From positions 5,607,501-5,671,500 of the forward strand of contig NZ_CP109009.1 of assembly GCF_036226685.1 (NCBI RefSeq): a DNA stretch of 64,000 bases, in the 5' to 3' direction. Positions 19,005 to 29,351 of the stretch are shown piece by piece. The translations under genes and the position numbers were made by a program. Numbering within the stretch: position 1 is the stretch's first letter; each line of letters opens with the position of its first letter. A model generated the notes under the pieces. The model ran no database searches. It was given only the letters and a program-made list of their open reading frames with translations, and was not told the DNA's origin. Origin of the DNA: Streptomyces sp. NBC_00690 (GTDB lineage: Bacteria > Actinomycetota > Actinomycetes > Streptomycetales > Streptomycetaceae).

Positions 19005-20681
19005 CGGTCCGCGTACCGGGATCGACGTGAAGGTCGGAGCCGGAGCCGGCTCGGTGAAGAAGTCGTTCCCCTTGTCGTCGACCACGATGAACGCCGGGAA
19101 GTCCTCCACCTCGATCCGCCACACGGCCTCCATCCCCAACTCCTCGTACTCGACGACCTCGACCTTCTTGATGCAGTCCTGCGCCAGCCGCGCCGCAGGC
19201 CCACCGATCGATCCCAGGTAGAAGCCGCCGTGCGCGCCGCACGCCTCGGTGACCTGCCGGGAGCGATTGCCCTTCGCCAGCATCACCTTCGAGCCGCCCG
19301 CGGCCTGGAACTGCTCCACGTACGAGTCCATCCGGCCCGCGGTCGTCGGCCCGAAGGAACCGGATGCGTACCCCTCGGGGGTCTTCGCCGGGCCCGCGTA
19401 GTACACCGGGTGGTCCTTCAGGTACTGCGGCATCTCCTCGCCCGCGTCCAGTCGTTCCTTGATCTTCGCGTGGGCGATGTCACGGGCGACCACCAGCGGG
19501 CCGGTGAGCGACAGACGGGTCTTGACCGGGTACTTCGTCAGCTCGGCGAGCACGTCGTCCATCGGGCGGTTGAGGTCGACGCGCACGACGTCGGCGTCGG
19601 CGAGGTGATCATCGGTGGTGTCCGGCAGGAACCGCGCGGGGTCGGTCTCCAACTGCTCCAGGAAGACACCATCGGCAGTGATCTTCGCCACGGCCTGTCG
19701 GTCCGCCGAACAGGACACCGCGATGGCCACGGGCAGCGAGGCACCGTGCCGCGGCAGTCGTACGACCCGGACGTCGTGGCAGAAGTACTTGCCGCCGAAC
19801 TGCGCCCCGATGCCGATCTTCTGCGTCAGCTCGAAGACCTTCTCCTCCAGCTCCTTGTCCCGGAAGCCGTGCCCGGTGGGGGAGCCCTCGGATGGCAGTT
19901 CGTCCAGATAGTGCGCGGAGGCGTACTTCGCTGTCTTCAGCGCGAACTCCGCCGACGTACCGCCGACCACGATCGCCAGGTGGTACGGGGGACACGCGGC
20001 CGTGCCCAGCGAGCGGATCTTCTCCTCCAGGAACTTCATCATGGAGGACTCGTTCAGGACGGCCTTGGTCTCCTGGTAGAGGAAGGACTTGTTCGCCGAA
20101 CCGCCGCCCTTGGCCATGAAGAGGAACTTGTACGCGCCGCCGTCGCTCGCGTAGAGCTCGATCTGCGCCGGGAGGTTGGAGCCGGTGTTCTTCTCCTCCC
20201 ACATGGTCAGCGGTGCCATCTGCGAGTAGCGCAGATTGAGCTTGGTGTACGCGTCGAAGACGCCGAGCGACAGCGCCTCCTCGTCCCGGCCCTCGGTCAG
20301 GACGTTCTGACCGCGCTTCCCCATCACGATCGCCGTACCGGTGTCCTGGCACATGGGCAGCACGCCCGCGGCGGCGATGTTGGCGTTCTTGAGCAGGTCC
20401 AGCGCGACGAACTTGTCGTTGGACGACGCCTCGGGGTCGTCCACGATCCGTCGCAGCTGCGCCAGGTGCGCCGGCCGCAGATAGTGTGAAATGTCGTGCA
20501 TCGCCTCGGCGGCGAGCCGGCGCAGGGCTTCCGGCTCGACCTTGAGGAACGTCCGTCCGTCGGCCTCGAAGGTGGAGACGCCCTCGGCGGTCACCCGTCG
20601 ATAGGACGTGGTGTCCTCTCCCAGGGGGAGCAGGTCGGTGTAGGCGAACGCCGGGCTGGATGGGCGGGGGACTAGAGACAT
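18996..20681 (-). CDS. fumA: Class I fumarate hydratase (iron-sulfur)
   Basis: A 561-residue class I fumarase. N-terminal alpha domain segments include [20 protein letters not shown] and [15 protein letters not shown]. The catalytic region continues through [29 protein letters not shown], and the C-terminal beta domain contains [12 protein letters not shown] and the [17 protein letters not shown] swivel. Conserved Cys residues should hold a 4Fe-4S cluster, making the enzyme oxygen-sensitive. I prefer ATG 20681, nine bases after AGGA, over ATG 20690, which abuts it. Its last codons lie in a tandem repeat. Class I naming (A or B) is not decidable from sequence. Confidence 0.93.
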   Translation of the reverse strand: MSLVPRPSSPAFAYTDLLPLGEDTTSYRRVTAEGVSTFEADGRTFLKVEPEALRRLAAEAMHDISHYLRPAHLAQLRRIVDDPEASSNDKFVALDLLKNANIAAAGVLPMCQDTGTAIVMGKRGQNVLTEGRDEEALSLGVFDAYTKLNLRYSQMAPLTMWEEKNTGSNLPAQIELYASDGGAYKFLFMAKGGGSANKSFLYQETKAVLNESSMMKFLEEKIRSLGTAACPPYHLAIVVGGTSAEFALKTAKYASAHYLDELPSEGSPTGHGFRDKELEEKVFELTQKIGIGAQFGGKYFCHDVRVVRLPRHGASLPVAIAVSCSADRQAVAKITADGVFLEQLETDPARFLPDTTDDHLADADVVRVDLNRPMDDVLAELTKYPVKTRLSLTGPLVVARDIAHAKIKERLDAGEEMPQYLKDHPVYYAGPAKTPEGYASGSFGPTTAGRMDSYVEQFQAAGGSKVMLAKGNRSRQVTEACGAHGGFYLGSIGGPAARLAQDCIKKVEVVEYEELGMEAVWRIEVEDFPAFIVVDDKGNDFFTEPAPAPTFTSIPVRGPGL

Positions 20682-20874
20682 TGCGGCCATTCCTCACTCG
20701 GCGGGCAGCGACGCAGCCTCCGTCGGCGGCGCGCCCTCCAGCGTAGAACGCGGTCCGACGCGACTTCTGGTGAGGTAAGGCTCAGTAGAGAAAGCGCTGG
20801 CAGAGTGCCGTTCATCGACCTCGGAACGGTGTTGCCCCTAGTCGCGATCTATCGCGTTTAGCTACCCTTGTCCC

Positions 20875-21552
20875 GTGGACCTCGAAAAGCACCCCCAGAA
20901 GCCCGCCGTCCCAGCGGAGCGCGGCGTTGCCCCGAGCGCGCCCGGTGCGATCCGCGCATCCGACGCGGATCGCGACCGGATCGCCGACATCCTCCGGGAC
21001 GCCCTGGCCGAAGGGCGGTTGGACGCCGAGGAGCATTCCGAGCGGATCGACGCGGTCTACCGCGCCAAGACCGTCGGTGAACTCCAGCCGCTGGTGCAGG
21101 ACCTGCCCACCACGCGCAAGGGCTCCGAGGCGGCCGGCTACTCCTACGGGCCCGAAGACCCGACGGGCGAGACGGAGAACCTGATCGCCGTGTTCTCCAG
21201 CTCCACCCGCAAGGGCCGCTGGCGGGTCGGCCGTCGCACCAACGCCTTCTCCCTGTTCGGCAGCGTGGAGATCGACCTCACGCAGGCGTTGTTCCAGCAG
21301 CGGGTGACAGTGATCAATGCAACATCGATTTTCGGCAATGTTGAAGTGCGCGTGCCCGAGAACATCACGTTGCGCGGCAACGGCAGTGGCATCTTCGGCA
21401 ACTTCGAGGTCCGCGGCCTGGAGGCCGCGGACCCTGAGGCCCCCGTGGTCGTCGTCAACGGATACTCGGTCTTCGGCAATGTCGAGGCGAAGGCGAAGCG
21501 GGGCCGTCGGGTCTCCGACCTCCAGCACCGCCTGAAGAAGTTCCTGGGCTAG
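20875..21552 (+). CDS. DUF1707 / LiaF-like membrane-stress protein
   Basis: A 225-residue protein. Residues 27-75 are a DUF1707 domain (IRASDADRDRIADILRDALAEGRLDAEEHSERI). The C-terminal half is a repetitive beta structure of the LiaF/cell-wall-active-antibiotics-response type, with repeated phrases LFGSVEIDLTQA, IFGNVEVRVPEN, IFGNFEVRGLE and VFGNVEAKAKRG. There is no clear membrane helix. GTG start. It is divergent from fumA and upstream of wblI. Exact role unknown; homologues are often linked to envelope stress. Confidence 0.85.
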   Translation: MDLEKHPQKPAVPAERGVAPSAPGAIRASDADRDRIADILRDALAEGRLDAEEHSERIDAVYRAKTVGELQPLVQDLPTTRKGSEAAGYSYGPEDPTGETENLIAVFSSSTRKGRWRVGRRTNAFSLFGSVEIDLTQALFQQRVTVINATSIFGNVEVRVPENITLRGNGSGIFGNFEVRGLEAADPEAPVVVVNGYSVFGNVEAKAKRGRRVSDLQHRLKKFLG

Positions 21553-21777
21553 GCAGGGTCTGGCAGTCCCGTCTGCACGGTGACGCCCCGGTCGCAATCC
21601 CTCTGTGCCCAGCGGCTGACCGCAGGTGTCAAGCCCCTGGCTGGATTTCGGTCGCGAACGGCTGTGTGGGCTTCCGCGGAGGTGGAACTCGATGCCACTC
21701 AGTGCATAGGCGTGCGCACAGCGGGTAGGGAGAGCTGCATCGTCTCTCGCTCGCGAAGCCGTCGTCAGGAGTAGACC

Positions 21778-22131
21778 GTGCTGCAACTGCCGTACCAGTC
21801 CTTGCAGGTGGCCGCTGTACCGCCTCAGCGTGCGCCCGCTCGGGAAGACCAGGACGGCCCCTGGCATGCGGAGGCGGTGTGCCGTCGGGACGAGGCCGGA
21901 CTGTTCTTCGCACCCTCCAAGGAGCCCACGGCCGCACGGCTGTCGCGCGAAGAGGCCGCGAAGAGGGTCTGCGGGCGCTGCCCGGTGATGGTCGAGTGTC
22001 GGGAGCACGCGCTGCTCCAGCCCGAGCCCTACGGAGTGTGGGGCGGACTGACCGCGGCTGAGCGGCGGGTGGTGCTCGCCCGGCGCAGGCGGCGGGACGT
22101 GGAGACCAAGAAGTCACAGTCCGCGGCTTGA
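21778..22131 (+). CDS. wblI: WhiB-like iron-sulfur regulator
   Basis: A 117-residue WhiB family protein. Four conserved cysteines are present: one in HAEAVCRRDE, three in RVCGRCPVMVEC (CxxC then CxxxxxC spacing). These ligate a redox-sensitive 4Fe-4S cluster. The family GVWGG turn is present in PYGVWGGLTAAER, followed by a basic tail (LARRRRRDVETKK) that would contact DNA. GTG 21778 start. The symbol wblI rests on remembered gene order next to DUF1707 and glpX in S. coelicolor. It presumably works with a sigma factor; targets unknown. Confidence 0.9.
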   Translation: MLQLPYQSLQVAAVPPQRAPAREDQDGPWHAEAVCRRDEAGLFFAPSKEPTAARLSREEAAKRVCGRCPVMVECREHALLQPEPYGVWGGLTAAERRVVLARRRRRDVETKKSQSAA

Positions 22132-22502
22132 GCGGGAAGCGGGAGCGCCGGGCCCACGGTCGCCCGGCACCGCGAGGACGGACGCTTCGCCGGCTGACCC
22201 CCTCGTACGCGCCCACTGGTGTCGCTGAGAGACCCGACACCCGGTGAACGCCCTACGGGATGAGCTTGGAGTGCCTTCCCCCTGCGCGTGATCTGGGCCG
22301 TACGGTCTGCGAACACCGGCTCAGGGGCACCCCTGGGAATGGTTGGGGGCGCCCCTGCTCGCGATGGGGCCGGCGGTGTCGGCAGCGACCGAATGCCACT
22401 CACGATGTGTGGTCGAACCGCAGTCGCACTACTGCGTCTCGGCCTGAACTACTGCATCGGTCTGGACTACTGCACTGGTTTGAACTACTGCATCGTTTTC
22501 AA
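22132..22502. other. Gap between wblI and glpX (convergent)
   Basis: 371 bases without a supported gene. The end next to glpX is a tandem repeat (22446-22517) that copies the glpX stop region. The remainder shows no coding pattern that I trust and no strong terminator hairpin. Confidence 0.5.
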
Positions 22503-22517
22503 CTACTGCGCGCGGTC
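22446..22517 (-). repeat. Four-copy 18-base repeat carrying in-frame TAG codons at the glpX end
   Basis: Plus-strand units are GAACTACTGCATCGGTCT, GGACTACTGCACTGGTTT, GAACTACTGCATCGTTTT and CAACTACTGCGCGCGGTC. Read as glpX is read, each contains CAG TAG in the same frame; the TAG codons occupy 22503-22505, 22485-22487, 22467-22469 and 22449-22451. The first is the genuine stop. A fifth degenerate unit at 22426-22445 is 20 bases long and out of frame. Confidence 0.95.
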
Positions 22518-23534
22518 GAAGTCGATCTGGCTGTACGCGCGCAGCTTGGACAGCCGGTGGGTGGAGTCGATCTGGCGGATCGTGCCCGACTTGGACCGCA
22601 TGACGAGCGACTGCGTGGTGGCGGTCTCCGCGCGGTACCGCACCCCGCGCAGCAACTCCCCGTCCGTGATGCCGGTGGCGACGAAGAAGACATTGTCCCC
22701 GCGCACGAGGTCGTCGGTGGCGAGCACCCGGTCGAGGTCATGGCCGGCGTCCAGGGCCTTCTGGCGCTCGGCTTCGTCCTTGGGCCAGAGCTTGCCCTGG
22801 ATCGTGCCGCCGAGACACTTGATCGCACAGGCGGTGATGATGCCTTCCGGCGTACCGCCCACGCCCATGAGCATGTCGACGCCCGTACCCTCCCGTACGG
22901 CCATGATCGCGCCGGCCACATCGCCGTCGGAGATGAACTTGATGCGTGCGCCGGTCTCCCGGATCTCCTTCACGATGCTCTCGTGGCGCGGGCGGTCCAG
23001 GATGACGACCGTCACGTCCTCGGGCGATGACCGCTTCGCCTTGGCGACGCGGCGGATGTTCACCGACACGGGGGCGTTGATGTCGACGAAGTCGGCGGCT
23101 TCCGGGCCGGTGACGAGTTTGTCCATGTAGAAGACCGCGGACGGGTCGAACATGGCGCCGCGGTCGGCCGCCGCGAGAACGGCGATGGCGTTCGGCATGC
23201 CCCGGGCGGTCAGGGTCGTGCCGTCGATCGGGTCCACGGCGATGTCGCACTCGGCACCAGTGCCATCACCGATGCGCTCGCCGTTGAAGAGCATCGGGGC
23301 TTCGTCCTTCTCACCTTCACCGATGACGACGATGCCGTTCATCGACACGGTGTGGACGAGGGTCCGCATGGCCTTGACGGCCGCACCGTCCGCGCCGTTC
23401 TTGTCACCGCGTCCGACCCATCGGCCCGCGGCCATGGCGGCGGCCTCGGTGACCCTGACCAGCTCCAGGGCGAGGTTGCGATCGGGGGCCTCGGGCGAGA
23501 CCTCCAGCTGGGACGGCAGATTGTGCTCGGTCAT
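22503..23534 (-). CDS. glpX: Class II fructose-1,6-bisphosphatase
   Basis: A 343-residue GlpX-type enzyme. The lithium-sensitive phosphatase metal motif is in [37 protein letters not shown] and the glycine-rich [23 protein letters not shown] region match the family. It hydrolyses fructose 1,6-bisphosphate in gluconeogenesis; streptomycetes typically lack a class I enzyme. ATG 23534 has AAAGGTGCGCTCCG upstream. It is divergent from the DUF4245 gene. The stop codon lies in an 18-base tandem repeat that supplies three further in-frame stops. Confidence 0.95.
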   Translation of the reverse strand: MTEHNLPSQLEVSPEAPDRNLALELVRVTEAAAMAAGRWVGRGDKNGADGAAVKAMRTLVHTVSMNGIVVIGEGEKDEAPMLFNGERIGDGTGAECDIAVDPIDGTTLTARGMPNAIAVLAAADRGAMFDPSAVFYMDKLVTGPEAADFVDINAPVSVNIRRVAKAKRSSPEDVTVVILDRPRHESIVKEIRETGARIKFISDGDVAGAIMAVREGTGVDMLMGVGGTPEGIITACAIKCLGGTIQGKLWPKDEAERQKALDAGHDLDRVLATDDLVRGDNVFFVATGITDGELLRGVRYRAETATTQSLVMRSKSGTIRQIDSTHRLSKLRAYSQIDFDRAQ

Positions 23535-23650
23535 CGGAGCGCACCTTTCTGTACGACGACGGCCGGATATAGAGGGTGCTGTGACTCTATCTGTACGTCG
23601 ATAAAATGAGCAGTGGGGCCCACGTTTGAGCGCCGACCACGGATGCGACG

Positions 23651-24202
23651 ATGGTGTGCGTGGCAGGTATGCGAGGCAAGCAGACGGTTCGGGACATGGT
23701 GCTCTCGATGGTGGTCATCGGGGCCGTCGTCGGTGTGACGTACATCTTCATCCCCCGTGACGATACGAAGGACCCGATCAAGCGGGTCGACTACTCGATC
23801 GAGTTGGTGACCGCCCAACGCGCGGCGCCCTACCCGGTGGTCGCGCCCCAGGGTCTGCCGAAGGCGTGGAAGCCCACTTCGGTGACCTACAACCGGAGTG
23901 ACTCCAACGCCTGGCACCTCGGGTTCCTGGACCCGAAGCGCGAGTACGTCGCCGTGGAGCAGTCGACCGCGCCGTTCAAGAAGTACGTCGGACGGGTCAC
24001 CCATCACGCCGAGGACACCGGCCGGACCCGGCAGGTCAACGGCGAGAGCTGGCAGATCTGGGAGGGGCCCAAGTACGACGCCCTGGTGCGCGCGGGCAAG
24101 GGCGCGACGACCGTGGTCACCGGCACCGCCCCGTTCGACCGGCTCGCCGAGATGGCAGCCGCGCTCAAGGTGAAGACCCCCAAGCCCGTGGGCGCCGCCT
24201 GA
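23651..24202 (+). CDS. DUF4245 single-pass membrane protein
   Basis: A 183-residue protein with one N-terminal membrane helix ([19 protein letters not shown], about residues 17-35) and an extracytoplasmic DUF4245 domain ([53 protein letters not shown]). Alternative starts exist at GTG 23660 and ATG 23669; the latter gives a more typical short cytoplasmic tail (MRGKQTVRD). A perfect bidirectional terminator follows. Function unknown; the family is widespread in actinobacteria near glpX. Confidence 0.85.
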   Translation: MVCVAGMRGKQTVRDMVLSMVVIGAVVGVTYIFIPRDDTKDPIKRVDYSIELVTAQRAAPYPVVAPQGLPKAWKPTSVTYNRSDSNAWHLGFLDPKREYVAVEQSTAPFKKYVGRVTHHAEDTGRTRQVNGESWQIWEGPKYDALVRAGKGATTVVTGTAPFDRLAEMAAALKVKTPKPVGAA

Positions 24203-24218
24203 CCGGCCCGCCCCTACA

Positions 24219-24265
24219 CATGAAAGGGCCGCCGCACCCAGCAGGGGTGCGGCGGCCCTTTCATG
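24219..24265. terminator. Perfect 21-bp bidirectional terminator
   Basis: CATGAAAGGGCCGCCGCACCC pairs with its exact complement around a five-base AGCAG loop. The A-rich and T-rich ends give a T-tract in both directions, as suits the convergent DUF4245 and nitroreductase genes. Confidence 0.95.
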
Positions 24266-24278
24266 CTCGGGAGCCTGG

Positions 24279-24869
24279 TCAGACCGTGGTGACCACGTCG
24301 TTGTAGGCCAGTCGCGGCGAGCGCGGGAAGGCGGCGTCCTCACCGGGCTTGCCGATGTTGACGATCATGAGCGGGGTGTGGTCGGCGTCCAGGAACTCCT
24401 TTTGGACGCTGGAGAAGTCGAAGCCGGTCATCGGGCCCGCGGCAAGACCCGCCGCACGGACGCCGACGATGAAGTACGCGGCCTGGAGCGCGGCGTTCAG
24501 GCTGGCCGCCTCCTCACGAACCGGACGCTCGGCGAAGAAGACGTCCTTGGCCTGCGGGAAGTGCGGCAGCAGGGACGGGAGCTCCTCGTGGAACTCATTG
24601 TCGGCGGCGAGGATCGCCACGAGCGGAGCGGTGCCGGTCTTGTCCTGGTTGCCCTCCCACATGTGGGGGACCAGGCGCTCACGGGCCTCCGCGGAGCGCA
24701 CCAGGACCACCCGCAGGGGGTTCTGGTTGAAGGCGGTCGGTCCGAACTTGACCAGGTCGTAGATCGCCTGGATCTGCTCATCGGTCACCGGCTCGTCGGT
24801 GAAGGTGTTGGCAGTGCGTGCCTCGCGGAAGAGGAGGTCCTGGGCGGTGGGGTCAAGGACGATGCTCAT
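24279..24869 (-). CDS. Nitroreductase family protein, RutE-like malonic semialdehyde reductase
   Basis: A 196-residue FMN-dependent nitroreductase. FMN-contact motifs include FREARTANTFTDEPV near the start, KFGPTAFNQNPLRVVLV, and the C-terminal GLAAGPMTGFDFSSVQKEF. The pattern is that of the RutE/HadB subgroup annotated as malonic semialdehyde reductases, which reduce toxic aldehydes or nitro compounds. I start at ATG 24869 (MSIVLDPTAQ). No rut genes are adjacent, so the physiological substrate is open. Confidence 0.85.
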   Translation of the reverse strand: MSIVLDPTAQDLLFREARTANTFTDEPVTDEQIQAIYDLVKFGPTAFNQNPLRVVLVRSAEARERLVPHMWEGNQDKTGTAPLVAILAADNEFHEELPSLLPHFPQAKDVFFAERPVREEAASLNAALQAAYFIVGVRAAGLAAGPMTGFDFSSVQKEFLDADHTPLMIVNIGKPGEDAAFPRSPRLAYNDVVTTV

Positions 24870-25008
24870 GCTCGGAGTGCCTTTCGGTGCTCGTGGGGGT
24901 GTACGACCGGGCATAACCGTAGCCGAATACATTAAATTTCAACTAATGGCTTGGTTGTGACGACCCTCACCCGCCCGCTGCGGCCCCGCGCACCCCTCAC
25001 CAGGGCTT

Positions 25009-25245
25009 TTAGTCGTTTTCGGCGTCACCCTCGTCCGACTCGGGACCTGCCAGCGCGGCATCCAGCCGAGCCCGGGCACCCTCCAGCCAACGGCGGCAGA
25101 CCTTGGCCAGCTCCTCGCCCCGCTCCCAGAGCGCCAATGACTCCTCCAGCGTCGTGCCCCCCGCCTCCAGCCGGCGCACCACCTCGATCAACTCGTCCCG
25201 CGCCTGCTCATAGCCCAGCGCCGCTTCATCCGTCTTCGCAGCCAT
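25009..25245 (-). CDS. xseB: Exodeoxyribonuclease VII small subunit
   Basis: A 78-residue helical protein with the XseB pattern: YEQARDELIEVVRRLEAGGT, TLEESLALWERGEELAKVCRRWLEGARARLD, then an acidic tail. It pairs with XseA to degrade single-stranded DNA processively. ATG 25245 (MAAKTDEAA). It lies 156 bases downstream of xseA on the same strand. It normally coats the extended C-terminal helix of XseA. Confidence 0.93.
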   Translation of the reverse strand: MAAKTDEAALGYEQARDELIEVVRRLEAGGTTLEESLALWERGEELAKVCRRWLEGARARLDAALAGPESDEGDAEND

Positions 25246-25401
25246 GCCAACCACCCTTAGATCCCGGACCCGAGGTCCTGTTCCACCGTCCATACGAGCC
25301 CGTCGAAGCCCATGGACCGCTTGGCCCGTGCTCGATGCGCTCCCCGCACCGGCCCTGCTCACCTGGGGCGGGCTCCGCCCCGATGGCGCAGCCCGCGGGC
25401 C

Positions 25402-26610
25402 TCACTCCACGACCCGCACCGCGAACTCGCCCTCGAAGACCCGAGCCCGCAACTCTTCCCCTCCGCCCACCTCGCCCGGCGCACGCACCACCGCACCATC
25501 GGCACGCTGAAGCACCGCATACCCCCGCTCCAGCGTGGCCGCCGGAGAGAGCGAGACCACCCGCGCCCGGGTGTGGGAAAGCTCGGACTCCGCACGGTCC
25601 AGGAGATGCCCGAGCACCCGTCGACTGCGCGCCACCAGCGCATCCACCTCGGCCTCCCGCTCGTCCACCATCCGGTGGGGCCGCTCCATGGCCGGCCGTC
25701 CCAGCGCATGGGCCAGACCGCGCTCCTCGCGCTCCAACAGCCCACGGACCGTCCGCAGCGCCCGGTCCCGCAACTGGCGCACCCGCTCCAACTCCTCGCC
25801 CACATCCGGCACCACCTTCTTGGCGGCATCGGTCGGTGTGGAGGCCCGCAGGTCGGCGACGAGATCCAGCAGCGGCGAGTCCGGCTCGTGCCCGATCGCG
25901 GACACCACCGGCGTACGGCACGCGAAGACGGCACGGACCAGTTGTTCATCCGAGAACGGGAGCAGGTCCTCCACACTGCCACCGCCGCGCGCCACGATGA
26001 TCACGTCCACCGCGGGGTCCCGGTCCAGCTCCTGAACCGCCTCGATCACCTGGGTGACCGCATGGATCCCCTGCACGGCCACATTGCGCACCTCGAACCG
26101 GACCGCGGGCCAGCGCCGCCGGGCGTTCTCCAGGACATCGCGCTCGGCCGCGGACGCCCGCCCGCACACCAACCCCACCCGATGGGGCAGGAACGGCAAC
26201 GCCTTCTTCCGATCGACGGCGAACAGGCCCTCCCCGCCCAGCGCCCGCTTCAACTGCTCCAACCGGGCGAGCAGCTCACCGATCCCGACAGGTTTGATCT
26301 CCACCGCCCGCAATGACAGCTGCCCCCGCGGCGCGTACCACTCGGGTTTCGCGTGCACCACGACCCGCGCCCCCTCGGAGACGACATCGGCCACCGCGTC
26401 GAAGACCTGCCGGTAGCAGGTGACGGCCACGGAGATGTCGTACGACGGGTCACGCAGGGTCATGAAGACCACGCCCTGCCCGGGGCGCCGGGAGAGCTGG
26501 GTGATCTGGCCCTCGACCCAGATCGCACCCAGCCGGTCGATCCATCCGCCGATGAGCCGGGACACCTCGCCGACGGGGAGGGGGGCGTCGGGAGATGTGT
26601 TCAAAGCCAT
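25402..26610 (-). CDS. xseA: Exodeoxyribonuclease VII large subunit
   Basis: A 402-residue XseA. The N-terminal OB-fold is clear ([26 protein letters not shown], then [19 protein letters not shown]). The catalytic core contains [47 protein letters not shown] and [24 protein letters not shown]. The C-terminus is the long coiled helix that XseB binds. ATG 26610 ([10 protein letters not shown]). Upstream on the same strand is the amino-acid permease. Confidence 0.95.
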   Translation of the reverse strand: MALNTSPDAPLPVGEVSRLIGGWIDRLGAIWVEGQITQLSRRPGQGVVFMTLRDPSYDISVAVTCYRQVFDAVADVVSEGARVVVHAKPEWYAPRGQLSLRAVEIKPVGIGELLARLEQLKRALGGEGLFAVDRKKALPFLPHRVGLVCGRASAAERDVLENARRRWPAVRFEVRNVAVQGIHAVTQVIEAVQELDRDPAVDVIIVARGGGSVEDLLPFSDEQLVRAVFACRTPVVSAIGHEPDSPLLDLVADLRASTPTDAAKKVVPDVGEELERVRQLRDRALRTVRGLLEREERGLAHALGRPAMERPHRMVDEREAEVDALVARSRRVLGHLLDRAESELSHTRARVVSLSPAATLERGYAVLQRADGAVVRAPGEVGGGEELRARVFEGEFAVRVVE

Positions 26611-26763
26611 GCGAACGAGCGTATCGGCCGGCTCCGACAACGTCCCCCGCCTCGACCGATCGGGACCGTTGCCCGTGGCCCGCCGAACTTGCGGGGGGAG
26701 AGGCCACGCCGACCGGATCGACACCCGTTCGGTGCGGCCCCAGTGCTCGGGCCGGCCGGTTTG

Positions 26764-26817
26764 GCAGGTGCGTCAGGTGCGTCAGGTGCGTCAGGTGCGT
26801 CAGGTGCGTCAGGTGCG
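26764..26817 (-). repeat. Six-copy 9-base repeat with five in-frame TGA codons at the permease end
   Basis: On the minus strand CGCACCTGA is repeated from 26817 to 26773 five times, then CGCACCTGC. Each TGA is in the permease frame: 26809-26811 (the actual stop), 26800, 26791, 26782 and 26773. Units are identical apart from the last base of the sixth. Confidence 0.97.
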
Positions 26818-28227
26818 TTGGGTTCGAGCCCAGCGCACGGCCAGCACCACCAGCCCCACCGCCAACCATGCCGCGCCCACCACCTGCGCCGATCCCGCCG
26901 CCTTGGCCATCACCGCGATCAGGATCGCCGACCCGACCACCGGCACCACTACATGCCGGCCCCAGGCGAATTCTCCCGCCCCACCACCACGCTGCACCAC
27001 GAACCAGCCCACCACGCTCGCGTGCAGCAACACGAACGCCGTCAGCGCCCCGATATCCACCACCGACACCAGATGGTCGAGGCCGTCGTCCCGACGCGCC
27101 GCCCAGACAGCGGCCACCAACGTCACCACGGCCGCCAGCAGCAGCGCGACCCGCGGCACCCCCGACCCCGTACGCGCCAGACCCCGGGGCAATCTGCGAT
27201 CACGCGCCATCGCGAACAGCAGCCGCCCCGCAGCCGCCTGCCCGGCCAACGCGGCGAAAGCGGCACCGATCGCCTTGCTCAGCGCGATCAGATCGTGCAA
27301 CCAGCTCCCGACCGAGGCATCCACCGCGACATAGAACGCCGCCCCCTGCTTGGCCGGGTCCGCCGCCAACTCCGCCGACGACACCGGCTCCAGCAGGGCC
27401 GCGAGATAGGTCTGCACGATGAACAGCACCCCCGCGAGCACCAGACAGAACAACACCGCCCGAGCCACCTTGCGCGACCCGCCCGTCACCTCCTCAGCGA
27501 AGGACACGATCGCGTCGAACCCCAGATAGGACAGCACGGCCACCGACACCGCCCCCAACACCGCCGCCAGCGAGAAGTCCCCGTCCCCGGTGAAAGGCGA
27601 CAGCCAGCCGCGCTGGGCACCGTCCCGCGCCAGCACCACCACCGCCGAGACGACGAAGACCACCAACACCACGATCTCCATCGCGAGCACGGCGAACCCC
27701 ACCCGGGCGGCGGCCCGAACCCCCCAGAGGTTCAGCAGCGTGGTCACCACGACCGCGATCAACGTCCACACCCACCGGTCGACCCCCGGCACCAGGGCTT
27801 CCATCGCGATCCCCGAGAACAGATACGCGACCGCCGGGATCAGCAGATAGTCGAGCATCATCATCCAGCCGGCGATGAAGCCCGCCCCGTCGCTGAGGCC
27901 CTTGCGCGCGTACGTGTAGACCGACCCGGCCCGAGGCGCGACCCGCACCATCTGCGCGTAGCTCACCGCCGTGAAGCCCATCGCGACGGTGGCGACCACG
28001 TAGACCAGGGCCACGGCACCGTGCGAGCGGGCGTCCAGCGTGCCGAACACACCGACCGGGGCCATGGGCGCGATGAACAGCAATCCGTAGACGACGAGAT
28101 CGCGAAATCCCAGGGTGCGCCGCAGCTCACCGCCGCCGTTCGGGTCCTGCCCGGGCGCGCCGTCCGCACCCGCCCCGCCCGCGTCCCGACCCCCTCCGCC
28201 AGCCGCAGAGACTCCCGCCGTACCCAT
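26809..28227 (-). CDS. APC superfamily amino-acid permease
   Basis: A 472-residue transporter with about twelve membrane helices. After a glycine-rich cytoplasmic N-terminus (to about residue 38) come the APC hallmarks: [19 protein letters not shown] in helix 1, [20 protein letters not shown] in helices 2-3, and [23 protein letters not shown] in the helix 6-7 region. It should import an amino acid or amine with proton coupling; specificity unknown. The start at 28227 lacks strong support because the first 35 residues are low complexity. Its stop codon lies in a 9-base tandem repeat. Confidence 0.92.
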   Translation of the reverse strand: MGTAGVSAAGGGGRDAGGAGADGAPGQDPNGGGELRRTLGFRDLVVYGLLFIAPMAPVGVFGTLDARSHGAVALVYVVATVAMGFTAVSYAQMVRVAPRAGSVYTYARKGLSDGAGFIAGWMMMLDYLLIPAVAYLFSGIAMEALVPGVDRWVWTLIAVVVTTLLNLWGVRAAARVGFAVLAMEIVVLVVFVVSAVVVLARDGAQRGWLSPFTGDGDFSLAAVLGAVSVAVLSYLGFDAIVSFAEEVTGGSRKVARAVLFCLVLAGVLFIVQTYLAALLEPVSSAELAADPAKQGAAFYVAVDASVGSWLHDLIALSKAIGAAFAALAGQAAAGRLLFAMARDRRLPRGLARTGSGVPRVALLLAAVVTLVAAVWAARRDDGLDHLVSVVDIGALTAFVLLHASVVGWFVVQRGGGAGEFAWGRHVVVPVVGSAILIAVMAKAAGSAQVVGAAWLAVGLVVLAVRWARTQRT

Positions 28228-28316
28228 CCGGCCCTCCGTCCGTCGCCCGTCCGCACACCAGTCTTGGCCCGGGTGGTGATCTCCCGCCTGTTCTGAGCGG
28301 CCTTACGATGGGGGGC

Positions 28317-29321
28317 ATGACTGCTACGCCTCTTGCCCGCCGCGTCCTGCTCGCCGCGCCCCGTGGCTACTGCGCGGGAGTGGATCGTGCCGTGATCGCC
28401 GTCGAGAAGGCGCTTGAGCAGTACGGCTCACCGATCTACGTTCGCCACGAGATCGTCCACAACAAATACGTCGTCCAGACCCTGGAGAAGAAGGGCGCGA
28501 TCTTCGTCGACAAGACGGCGGAGGTCCCCGAAGGCTCCATCGTCATGTTCTCCGCGCACGGGGTCGCACCCGTCGTCCACGAAGAGGCGGCCGGCCGCCA
28601 GCTCGCGACCATCGACGCCACCTGCCCCCTGGTCACCAAGGTGCACAAGGAGGCCGTCCGGTTCGCCAACGAGGACTACGACATCCTCCTGATCGGTCAC
28701 GAAGGCCATGAAGAGGTCATCGGCACCTCCGGCGAGGCCCCGGACCACATCACGCTCGTCGACGGCCCGGACGACGTCGCCAAGGTCGAGGTCCGCGACG
28801 AGTCGAAGGTCGTCTGGCTCTCCCAGACCACCCTCTCGGTCGACGAGACGATGGAGACCGTGGACCGGCTGAAGGAGAAGTTCCCCCAGCTGATCTCCCC
28901 GCCCAGCGACGACATCTGCTACGCCACTCAGAACCGTCAGATCGCCGTCAAGCAGATGGGCGCCGAAGCGGACCTGGTGATCGTGGTCGGCTCCAAGAAC
29001 TCGTCGAACTCCGTGCGACTGGTCGAGGTCGCCCTCGGCGCAGGCGCATCCTCCGCCCACTTGGTCGACTTCGCCGAAGAGATCGACGAGGCATGGCTCG
29101 AAGGGGTCTCCACGGTCGGTGTCACCTCCGGCGCGTCCGTCCCCGACATCCTGGTCGAAGGCGTACTGGAGTGGCTCACCCAGCGTGGCTACGAGGACGT
29201 CGAACTCGTGAAGGCGGCCGAGGAGTCGATCACCTTCTCGCTGCCGAAGGAACTGCGCCGGGACCTGCGCGCCGAGGCGGCCGAACTGGTCGCCAAGGCA
29301 TCCGCGCGCTCTGGCGAGTGA
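28317..29321 (+). CDS. ispH: 4-hydroxy-3-methylbut-2-enyl diphosphate reductase
   Basis: A 334-residue IspH/LytB. The three cluster-binding cysteines are in [27 protein letters not shown] and [13 protein letters not shown]. The catalytic Glu region is [17 protein letters not shown], followed by [18 protein letters not shown]. It catalyses the last step of the MEP pathway, giving IPP and DMAPP. ATG 28317 has GGGGGG just upstream; an in-frame ATG at 28308 is possible. Divergent from the permease gene. Confidence 0.97.
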   Translation: MTATPLARRVLLAAPRGYCAGVDRAVIAVEKALEQYGSPIYVRHEIVHNKYVVQTLEKKGAIFVDKTAEVPEGSIVMFSAHGVAPVVHEEAAGRQLATIDATCPLVTKVHKEAVRFANEDYDILLIGHEGHEEVIGTSGEAPDHITLVDGPDDVAKVEVRDESKVVWLSQTTLSVDETMETVDRLKEKFPQLISPPSDDICYATQNRQIAVKQMGAEADLVIVVGSKNSSNSVRLVEVALGAGASSAHLVDFAEEIDEAWLEGVSTVGVTSGASVPDILVEGVLEWLTQRGYEDVELVKAAEESITFSLPKELRRDLRAEAAELVAKASARSGE

Positions 29322-29351
29322 CAGCGCGGAGCTGCCCTTACCGTGGGGTCC

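Noticed and set aside
26764..26817. CRISPR-like or integron-like array
   Set aside because: The repeats are contiguous 9-base units without spacers; the same holds for the other tandem repeats here.
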